Part shown: piece after piece, positions 12,401-24,400 of the stretch
Layout: every line of letters begins with the position of its first letter
Position numbering within the stretch: the stretch's first letter is position 1
DNA from: Carposina sasakii
Taxonomy: Eukaryota; Arthropoda; Insecta; Lepidoptera; Carposinidae
Length of the DNA stretch: 64,000 nucleotides
NCBI GenBank assembly: GCA_014607495.2
Contig: CP053169.1
Span: forward strand, 6,634,001 to 6,698,000
Reading direction: 5' to 3'
Translations under genes and position numbers: made by a program
The notes under the pieces: generated by a model
What the model was told of the DNA's origin: nothing
The model's database searches: none
Seen by the model: the letters and a program-made list of their open reading frames with translations, nothing else

Positions 12401-15400
12401 TAAACATAAAATTTGTGATGGTGAGATTTTTCAAAGAATCTGAATTAGGTAGGTATGTTAATGTGGCTTGGTCTTTAGTATTGAAATTAGCCATTACTAA
12501 TAATCTCGCCTATAATCAATTGTAATAATAAAGAGATCGAGTTTCAATTATCCAATAGTACCTACCTGAGGACCTACCTATAGTTAGATACATAGTAAAA
12601 TCTTCCATCTCTGGTAGGTATAAGTACCAATTGGCCCTTATAGCTAATAATTATACAGACTGTCAAGATTATCCAGTCATCGTCATCAACATGCATCATG
12701 GACACAGTCTGTTTCAGCGCAAGTCATTTCATTGACACGTGTGACATGCTAATTTGGTGTGTGCACAGAAGGCCTAAAGTGATAACAGATAATTATTACC
12801 TAATGTTGTGCAAATAATTCATCTGTTATCAAAACCACAATCTCTGTCTACAAAACTACATAAACTATCTGGTCGCCCCTTAATCTGTCTATCTAAACTG
12901 GGAAAAAACAAATTTTCTCTGATTTCTATATTTTTATACTACGCGACGTTAGAAATGGACTTACATTTTTGCAGTTGTAGCACTGTAGCATCGAATGAGC
13001 GATTTATGTTTAAGTGGAACACTTACGAAATTTCCAAATAAAAATCATTATATTCTATTCTTACGAAAGATTCCTTCCATTCTGCGGGCATTCGCCACTC
13101 GTTTCGTTGATAACTCCCGTCTTGGAGCAGTCAGCGTAGAACCCGTTGAAAAAGAACTGGATATCTGGTTGATTCTTCTTCTTATCGGCCAAGCTGGAGT
13201 ATAATATTCCGCTTACCTAAAACATTAACCTAGTGAATACACGGCAGTGATGATCACTGTGATCCCAAAAAGCGGTAGCTAGAACTGCGGGATCGCGAAG
13301 GAGATCCTTCGCGACGTTTAGTATAGTGACGCCGGATGTAACAGTAGGTTACAAGATAGTAAAATAGCATTCCAAATTATGTAAACAAACAAAAAGATAA
13401 GTTACCAGCTCAATGCTTGAGGGAACTTCTTGTCCACTGAATTTCTTAGTCCACTCTTAGGACATTTACGGACGTAGAAGCAACTGATATAGATGTCGCA
13501 GGCGTATTTTAGAACACGCCCTAATACAAAACGGCTAGGCGTTTTGAATAGTATGAAAGAAAAAATCCTTTTAGCACTTCGCCGGTTGCTACCGCGACAC
13601 GCTCGCTACGCTCGCTCGACTCGTGCGTTGTTATTTTAACAGGTCTTACATAACCTAACCTAATTAATTAAGCAGACAAATTGCTAGAAGCCAAATTGTC
13701 TCACTCCAAAACCCATACTATTTAAAATGCCTAGCCGTTTTGTAATACAGCATGTTTTACAATATGCCTTCGACATAGAAATATCCTAGTGAAACCCTGC
13801 ATCAGCATAGGCAGGACACGTCATATAATATATATTTATAGTACCAGACACACCATATATGGGTGTCATTAGAGCTAGACATAATCTGAAATTGTTGCTA
13901 TAAACATGGAGATTAATACAATTACAATATTTTTTTACAGTAATTCATTTATTTCGCAATCGCACACAATAGCGATTATTAACAAATCGATTAAGTACTT
14001 CTAAATGTCAATATTTGACATCTTATTTATCATAAAATTAATTTTTATGATAAAATTAATTAATAAGGAAATGGAAAAAATTGCTCACCCGGGTGGGAAT
14101 CGAACCCACGACCTCTGCATCCGCGTGTCAGTGCTCTAACCACTGAGCACCGCGTCTTATTTATCTATGTTTCTATATCTATACTAATATTATAAAGAGG
14201 TAAACTTTGATTGTTTGTTTGTTCAATTATCAATAAACTTACCTGCGTCACTCCCGTACTAGTCATTGGACCTTCCCTCTTCAGGAGATATTCAGTCAAG
14301 GCATTCCAGTCCAGAACCTGGGTGTTATTCAGTTTCTTCATCAGGAAGTACAGGGTAATTCCGTAATGGTTCCTCAGATTCTTACCCACAGGTAGATCGG
14401 CCACGACTGGGATCTTCAGTGTGTCTAACGTCTGTTTCGGACCGACTCCTGATAGCATTAATATTTGAGGACTATTCAATGCACCTGCACTTAATATCAC
14501 CTGTAAGATAAAGGGGAACTTGATTGCAGATAAATCTATACAGGATGTAACGGAGTGCTGGCTGTTGGGTCTCCTTCATTATCCCGCAGTTATGGCTACC
14601 CTACAGGGTCTCATGCCCGTTTGGTATGTGTATGTAAGAGATGGGATATGTTAAGCGAATTGCATTACAATTTTTCTGAGGTTCTATGTACATAAGGGAC
14701 TATGTTCAATAGCCTGTACATTATAATACGTAGACATGGGTGAATTTCAACAACCTCGATTTTTGACTAATTACGCTGGCGAAATTTTATATTCACTTTC
14801 TATAACTATTTTGTATTCCAAGTAATAGCCAAAAATATATAATATTCAGTCATATGGTACACACATTTTTAAAAACGTATTATTTCTTGTGTTGGCGACT
14901 GGCTGGTAGTGCGACCTTTTTGATACCGTTTTATTATATTTTTTGATACTGTCTTTTTGGCACTGACTCTTCAAGTCTGTTACTTTTGTCCATTGATCTG
15001 GTCTGTGTATATTATACTTTGTAAGATTATAATTATCTTAAATAATACATTTTGCCACTACATTCCATCGTTTCATTCAATTATACAGTCCACGCTCTCC
15101 ATTAGTTGCTTTATCTGCATTTAAAAATTTCAATCGCCACCGATATTATTATCAAACTACCTAAATTGTAAATCTTTCCACTGAAATTGATTAAAACCAG
15201 CGAAATTATAAATACAGGAGAATATCATATAATATATTCTCCTGGATTTATTTATTTTAAAGGAACTTGAAAACTTTAGATTATTTTCGTTTATTAGTTG
15301 GTAATAACGTAGAGGCCATGGTATCTCCTTTAAGATCTCGCAGTTCTATGCCATTTCGGGAACCTAGCCGTATTTATTTACATGTATGTAAAAATCTTCG

Positions 15401-18400
15401 AAAATAGGAAATAAGGATAATTTCTTTTGCACATGTGAAAGTGCACCTCGTTAGCTACCTTTATATATGTATAAGGAACACCCCATCCAAAAATTCACGG
15501 TGTCGGAGATATTACAATTTTATGATTTTTTAAAAATCTCCTTTTAGAAGAATAGAAAGGCATATAAGAAATGAATCACATTTTATACTTTGACCTCCCA
15601 AAAATCTATCAACATGGAATGGTCAAGTAAAATGTGTTAAATTGTTTTTGCCAATTAAGCCCCTACTCTTTCAAAATAATATACTGCGTCATACGTACCC
15701 TTTATCAAACTAAATTCCTTATTTAATAAGCTACTCAAAAAGGTGTAACTCATTATGAGAAAACTTACCAGCAGCTGACCAATAAAGGTTTTGAAAAATA
15801 CATCCCGTGGCGCTACAGCCTATAGTAATGTTATACTGTTCATATAGTAGCAATTTTGGGTGGTTTCCTTGAGGTTGAAGTGAAGGCCAAGTCATAATCA
15901 ATATCACAAAACGTGGGATTGAAGTAGATGATAATTATGTGCATGAGTACACCTACTTAGGCCAGTAGAACATTCAATATATAGATATTTTTTGGGAACT
16001 ATATTTTCTGTCACAAAAATTTATATTTGTCATCAAGCTGTATCACCAAATAATTAGATCTATCGCCACGAAATATTTTCGTTCTCAGATAAACAAATGT
16101 GTTTACAGGTATGAATCACCAAATTAATGTTAATATATGTGTAGAATAAAAGATGTATCACCAAAGAAATTGTAGTACATTGATTGAATATAAACGTCGT
16201 TCTCACAATAATAGTTTTGTTACTTAATTTTTTTTTTAACGAAAAACCGACTTCCACCCAAAACTCGAACTTACTAAAGTAAAATTTTACTAAAGGGCAA
16301 ATATATATTGCGTTAAGCCGTGTACGAAGTTTAGGAGGCATAATATTGTCAGATTTATATGCCAGCAAATGATTAAATAGGCCACATGACAAAAGAGAAA
16401 AAGGACTAGGCTTCGAAACTTTACGTCTGACAATATGATGATGATGATGATGATAATGATGACCTCCGACCGATTTCGGTCATGGCGACCATTTCTACTC
16501 CTAGATATTACTAAGTTGGCGTTCATGCTGGATCGGAGACACTTGAGGTGGAATCGATCCAGAGTGCGTATGTGGCGACGGTACATGCACCACGCCTCGG
16601 AGGAATATAAGAGATTTGGCAGCACAACAGCCATGTACACTCTTATTTAAGCAACATATAATTACACTTCTTCTTCCTGCCCTGTTCCCAATAATTTGAG
16701 GTCGGTGCAATATGTAGGTACTCTTCTTTCATTCATCCCTATTATCCGTCATCTCATAACCATCATAACCATCTTACTTCGGACACGGCTTAACGCAACA
16801 TACAATTTCACGACTTAACACAATCTTCATCTTCATAAGCCTATTGCAGTCCACTACTGGACGTAGGCTTCCCCCTGCCATAGGGGGATTTTGTTACTAA
16901 AAAGTTCCACTATCTGTTTTTCGGCAGCTCCATCATCAGAACTTCGTTTCCTTTATATTATGTGTAGCTGTCCAAAATTCTCTATAAAAATCTAAAAACG
17001 GACTACTCGTGCCCTTTATATTTGAGGATATCCCTAGATTCCTTAGAGATTCCATTATCAGATATTATGTTTTATATGTAGGTGATCAAAACGCTCAGTA
17101 AAAGTATAAAAACAGACTACATATGCCTACAATATTTGAGGATTGCCCTCGATTTCTCCAAGATCCCATCATCAGATCCTGATGTGGTGAATATGGGACC
17201 AACCTGGAAGTATACCATGGCCAACTATAAAAAAAAATTGAAATCGGTTCATAAACGACGGAGTTCTGAGGTAACACACATAAAAAAAAACATACAAACG
17301 AATTGATAACCTCTCTTTTTGAAGTCGGTTAATAATAGGTTTGTCCTCAAAATGATAGATCTGTCACCAAATACTTGCAAATTTAGCTAATTGCTTATGG
17401 TTACCTATTTGGGCGAATCCGAATCTGGCAATATAGGTTAGAATAATGAGGCGGCGGCGACGTCGGATTTCTTCGGTATTAGGCTACATGTTTAAGTTCA
17501 AGACGATTTCTAGCGACAAAAATATGATTTATTGGTGATCACTTTTAATTAATTTGCTTCAATACTTATTAGGACAAACCTATTAAAATACATTCAAAAA
17601 TATTAATTCGGTACTAGACCTTATATCTCCATGATTTTAGGTGATTTTTCGTGGAACTGATTATATATTGTTTGGTGACTAGATTTTGGTGACAAATCTA
17701 TTATTTTGGGGGCAAACTCTATTATTAAGGAAACAGAAAACGACTTCAATTGGTGACAGATTAAATCATACCCATATTTTTTCTGAGAATAGTCAGGACT
17801 CAGAAAAAATATTACATTCTTATTGGTCTGCTGTTAATATTGAGGGATGAATCTTAAGTGCCTGGAAGAACTTAGTTCATTTAGGAACGGTTCCCTTTCT
17901 ATGATCTTATTACGTCTACTTGTCGATATGTGTACTTATGCCGTCTATCGATTGACCTACAGTCGATCGATGCAGTCAGACTGCATTAGGTATGCTAATC
18001 GCCTACCAAAAAGGAATTGGACAGTAAAAGTTCCGGCCATGTTAGTCGTTTAGACACCGAAAGATAGACGAACAGTGCAACTGGCTGGATGCTACAGAGT
18101 GGCTGCCTGGGGTAGGAGTAAGATGAGATGGAGGTGGCGGTATGACCTCGATTCGAGTTGAACTGCATCATGAAAAGGCCTTTGGAGCAGTAAGATTCCT
18201 ATACTAAGTATATATTATAATGTCAGTTCATCCTTTGTATTTTTTTAAATTTGACTACAAACTTAAGTTACTTGTTAAAAAAGGTTGTCTCGCCATAGGA
18301 TACATAGGATAGCCCTTTTTACATTCTTATTAGTCAGCTTTTTCATAATTATACCTTTTGAATTTAGTTTAATGAAGTGTGCGCATTACATGAAGTCATT

Positions 18401-21400
18401 ATTTTGAATGAATATGAGAGAATTAGGAAAAAAATATTATCCTTTTGGTAATTGAACTTTGACTATGCCAAGTTGATGTCTGTTGTTTTGTCTCAAATGT
18501 TTATTTATTTATCTAGTTGAATTACTGAAATATAGACGTATTTTAGTCATTTTATGCATTTCCATTTAATAATAGGGTGATTCACTATGGGTGCGCCCAC
18601 CACCGGGCCCTACACCCTCCACTGACCCTCGGATCTGATAACTCATAACTGCGAAAACAGGCACTTGCACTAACTACAATCGCCACGAAAAACCAGACCC
18701 GAGCACCCAGCATGCAAGATAATACATCGCATAATAGTGAATATTTAATAAGTGAGTAGATAATAGTGAATGTTTGAACTTCCGAATTGTAACGCCTAAT
18801 ACAATTTCATTTACAAAATAGGGTGATTTTAAAAACATTACAAAATGGGGCATAACCCTGAAGCCGTAATTTTTTAATGGGTATTCCTACCCATTAAGTT
18901 AGAAAATGGGGTGTACTTTTACATCTCTGTAGAAATTATACCCGTTTTTCCATATATCCTGTATACAAAAAGACAAAATATCAATTACGGTGACATTATT
19001 CAATTACGGTGGCCCTCTTTTTTGGCACCGGAGCCACTGGAGTTGCGACACCGTACTGAGAATTAACTGACAAATTTCAAATTATACCGGACACTATTAT
19101 TTTAATTGTAATAATTCGTTTACAATTACATCGATATCTAATCTTTAATCACCTGTAAAGTTTCTTTTTAAACAGCCTTTTAGTTTTTTAAATACACATG
19201 ACACCGTTATATGATAAATTTTTATTCCAGCGCCACCGCAGGTTATACTTACGTTTTTGGTGGGAAAACCGTTCAGTGTATCAAACATCCTTGTAATTGG
19301 TATACGATGGCTTGACAGAGCAGTGCGGGGAAAGATAGCTTAGTATCTATATCATTCATTCTGATGAAATAGTGTAATGTTCAAAATGCGCCAGCGTTAT
19401 TGACTTTTTCCGCGGAACATTTTTAAAAAGCTGTTACAGGTACTACCGGATTAAAATTAATTACTGCTCATGGTCTAAATAAAAGTGTCATTTAATGTAT
19501 TTTTAAAATATGTATGTATTCTGTTAAATTGATTCACCCGAAAATTTAAATAGCCAAATTTATTTTTGCAAATGAAGTGGGGACATAGCACCGCAATTAG
19601 ATTTAGAGCCTTTGATAATTTTTTTAATGCTTAAATAAATAGATTTTGGTCTTAAGTTTTAATGGTTAGTCTAGATCACTATCTAAACTTTATGAGAAAA
19701 AAAAAGTGAATTTTGCACTTTCCACTACGATTTTCATCCACGCCGCACTAAAAACGTACCTGGGAAATTCACACACATACCTCTTTCTTAGCACGTACAG
19801 TTTTCGTGTTAGACTCTTCATCGATGTATTCTACACCAACAGCTTTCTGTCCTTCAAAGAGAACCTTCGTCACATGTGCTTTCGCCTTCACATCCAGATT
19901 GGAGCGTTTCGAATGTGGCTTCAGGAACGCTCTCGCTGTGGTGTACCTCTGACCATTGCTGCAAACATATTTTTTAAGGGCTACACATCGGGCCGGCAAT
20001 AATTGACAAGGCCATGGCATATACTGCAGGGATTTCGTATCTACATTTCTATGATATACTGATATGCTGAACAAGTGTCATTATGCTGAGTTAGACGTCA
20101 GTGAATGCATTTTATTATTTGATTGTCCTCAATGTTTGCTCGTGTATGACGACTTGCTATATGGGGGTTATTAGTTATTGTGTGATACATTGCCATTAAG
20201 GGTAGATCAGTTTTTTTAACCTATTTAATAGGTTTTTTTTGTATATCCATATGTATTGTTTTAAATCTTATATTTTAGGCATTATCACAGCCCACTTAAA
20301 CGAAATATATATGCTTTTTATTAGATGGTGACAACCTAATTAAAAAATCAGTGACTTCAGAAACAAAGTCTACAGTCAGCACATCAATATTTTCGCGGCT
20401 GTAACTTACACTACACCCTGTATGTAAATAGATAAATGTTAGGTAATCAATCAATAACAAACCGATCGGCGTACGTGCGTGCGGTTGCACGTAATCACTT
20501 GGCTCATTAGTTGCTATGCCGGTATCAAACGACAAGCCGGGTGGTATAATCGAAAAATTATATTACGGTCCTGTGCTGATACGGGGCTTCACTAGAATAC
20601 ATCAGCTACATCTCCTTCCATGCATATCGTAAAAGACGACTAAAAGGAACTAGGGCATTCTCTCAGACGACAAGCTAGCAACTTGTCACTTGTCGTGATG
20701 TGGGTGCATTCGACAAGGTAAGGTACACGTCTATATTATTATCTATACTAATCTATATCTAATCTATATATATATAAGAATCTATATCTATATTTTTCTT
20801 ATAAAGAGGTAAACATTGATTGTTTCTTTGTATGTTTGTTTATTTACAGCGAATAGGCTCCGAAACTATTGGACCGATTTCAAAAATTCTTTCACCATTA
20901 GAATCCTATTGGACCTGGATGAACATAGGCTATAAGAATTTCCCGATATTCCACGGGAAGGCGACCAACGGGAATTAATTTTTTTACGACAACCGCGATA
21001 CATATGAATTTGAAATCAGACCTGTACGTTCATTAGGGACTGCGATGGAGCACTAAAAACAGATTTCCCGAAATTCCCACGGGAAGGTGACTTACGGGAA
21101 TTTAAAATTTTTACGAAAAACGCTATTTTTACAAAGCTGAAATCGGGTTAGGGACTATGAGAAAGCTCTAAGAACGGATTTCCAGAAATTCCCACAGGAA
21201 GGGGACCAATGGGAGTTCCAAATTTTAACGAAAACCGCTGTACCTACATATGAATTTGTAGCTAATGTACTGATATGTACCGAAGCGAAGCGAGGGCGGG
21301 CCACTAGTAATAATAATAATATTATAAAGAGGTAAACTTTGATTGATTGTTTGTTTGCAGCGAATAGGCTCCGAAACTACTGGATCGATTTCAAAAATTC

Positions 21401-24400
21401 TTTCACCGTTTGAATCCTTATTGGACCTGGATAAACATAGGCTATAAGGATTTCCCGATATTCCCACCAGAAGGCGACCAACGGCAACATATCGGTAACA
21501 TATCCCAGGAGATTAATTAATATCAATTATGGTATTGAAAATAACATACTCTGAGAAGGTTTGCGTGATAGCGAATCCGTCTGGGGTATCCAAGTCATTC
21601 AGATCCTTCACCACATTAAGACCGGTCTCGTTAACAGCGTCGAGTAGGTCTTGTAGGAAGGCTGGTTGATGTTTGAACTGAAATAAAGAATATAAATATA
21701 TGCAAGCGGCGGACAAACATTGCAGAGGTGAAGAAAGTAGAGAAGACCTGCAGCGCATTCAAACTTGAAGCTTTGAACCGAACAGGATGGCGGAGATCTG
21801 TGGAGGCCCTCTGCCCTATCTAAGAGAATCAGGAACCTATGTTAGGAAAGTCAATTGTAAATCCCTAGTGTTACTTCGGTCACCAACCCGCCTGCCCAAC
21901 GTGGTGACTATGGGCAAAGCCCCCCTGTAGCAGTAGCCTTGTGGCGTGCCCTGGGGGAGGTCTACGTCCAGCATTGGACTGCAATAGGCTGAAGAAGAAG
22001 TGTTACTTCGAGAAAAACAATCTACTGGTGGCATCACTGGCCGCATCCGCGGTGCTACCGATTCGGGAGCGCTGCCGATTGATGGTGGCGTGGCACATCC
22101 CTGTTGATCGCGCAGAACTAGAGTGCGTTTCACCAAACAGTACTTCCTATAGGGGTAGTAGAATCATAAAGGAGATTCTGATCCCACACAGTAGTAGCGT
22201 CCAATAGTGAGGACAGATGTAAAAGACCAGTGACAGGTGATTAGCTTGAGTGGAAAAATTCTTAAAAAATAGGATTGTCGCATTCTGCACTGCTAAATCG
22301 GATCTAAAAACCTTACAGATTCTATACCTGTTGAACCGGTAGCGGCCCAGAATCAGAGTGATATTTCTTCGACACCAGCGATCCTATCTGCTTGTTGCCT
22401 TCGGTCTTGCCGAAGTAGGGGAGGTTGTCGTCCCAGGCCCAACCCTTGGCTCCAGCTTGCACCCAGTCATCATAATCGGCTGGATGACCACGATGGTACA
22501 TCATTCCGTTTAGCAGACTGGAGCCACCTAAGGAAAGTCATGGTGATGCATATTATAGTAAAGAGGGAATCAATATAATAAAACTCTTCCATTACTGATT
22601 AACAGACAACGCACAACTAAAACTCAGACGTAGGATGCTGAATATTGGTACTATGGGAGCTTTAAGAAAGAATTTCCCTAATCACATATAAACACACAGC
22701 CCTGCTCTCGAAATGGCGTAGCCAGAATTGCGGGATCATAAGGGAGATCTCATAGTTTAGCATAGCGGGTACAGATGTTAATGACCAGTCACAACTTTCT
22801 AGTTTATCGCCTGAAAGAACTTAGGCAGAGTTCCTTAGTCGACTCTTACGACATGCACGGAAGGAGATGCGACTGATGTATTCTTCTGAAGCCCCGCATG
22901 GGAACTTATTAGGCACATATAAATGTTTATGGATACCTCTACTTACCAACTCCTTTCCCGCGGATCCAATTGCAGCCTTTTCCGCCCTGGTCCAGGCAGT
23001 AGTTGTCAGACACGGTGCGGTATGACCAGTCCAGCTGGGGGCTTCCCCAGAACGTAGTGTAGAATGACGGCACCTTCGTACCTATAGTCTCTGCTTCGCC
23101 GGCTTCCAATAATAACACCTAAGTACAATGGCAGAAGAAGAAAATTAACTACATACGAAGTAACAATGAGAGTGGAATGGTTGTCTCTGTCCCTGCAGAT
23201 ACGGACAGAATTGACTCACGCTCGAGTTCTTAGTGGTAACTTTCCCTTGAACCCTCACGGGAACACCACTCGGGTGAGGGATAGTAGTAAGTATTACTCA
23301 TACGTATCGGCAAACGCAGCGTGGGAAGGCCACTAGCGAGATGGACGGACGATCTAGCCAAGGTCGCGGGCGTCGGTTGGATGCAGGCCGCTTCCGACCG
23401 GTCGGACGGAGTGGAGGTTGTTGGGGGAGGCCTATGTTCAGCAGTGGACTTCTCATGGCTGCGAATGATGTACTACCATCTCTCACCCGAGTAGAGTATA
23501 GTAGGTAGAGTTTTTTGTTCAATTGTTAAGTGGGATTAAATTATGAGTCTACTATGGACCTCCATTTAAATAAATGGAGGTCATTGGGGGTACATTAATT
23601 CTATAGGTAGGTACACACAGTATAGAACTGGGCCTTAGACAAACTAACGTTATTTCTATACAGGTTTTTCAGGATGTCTTTATTGTGCGTTAATGAAGTT
23701 CAAGTCACGTGATGAATGCCAACAACAGCTATTGGTGGGGGTGTTGTGGCAAGAAATGTCAATGCCAAACAAGCGCAAAATCTAAGCACCCTGGACGGGA
23801 CAAAATAACGGAGAAAGGAGGTTTTAAATAGGCGTTTTACAAGTTCGATTGAAAGTAGAGTTCGGTGAACAGTATGTCGCACGAAATTGGATTAGAAGGA
23901 TTATAAGTATTGTTTTCGGAATGATATCAAATTATTTCCTAAAATAGCCAATAAATTACCCGTTATCTATAGGTATTACATATAATGCTATATTCATAAT
24001 CCTCTATACAAGGCATATATAGAGCATTATCTTGTACATATTCCAAATTAGCTAACTCTATGTTGTCCAAAGGTTGAGACTCGTATACCGACAGTATACA
24101 TCAGGAAGTACAAGACCGATTTGAAAAATTATTTCAGTTTTAAACAGCCCATATATCGAGGAAGGATATAGGCTATAGTAACCCGCCCCGGCTTCGCACG
24201 GGTGCAATGCCCCCCACCCGGACGAAGTCGTGGGCGGCCGTTAGTTATACAGGTGTTTTTTCGTTGCCACCCTTAACGAAAGGTACATACTCTATACACC
24301 AAATAAAGTAAGTTTATGCCAAAAAAAATGCTGGGCAAAGATGAATTTTTTTTGAAAAAAAAAAATCTTGGACGGGCAAAATTTATAGTGCCCAGTGTTT

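Larger units (their letters stand above)
16010..17770. repeat. outer repeat rich in TCACCAAAT / TTTGGTGA motifs, interrupted
   Basis: The left flank of the inner element (16010-16233) and its right flank (17331-17770) both carry repeated TCACCAAA or TTTGGTGA phrases and GATC(T)ATC(G/T) phrases. The simplest reading is one older repeat split by the insertion at 16234-17330. The exact outer borders are not clear. Confidence 0.45.
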
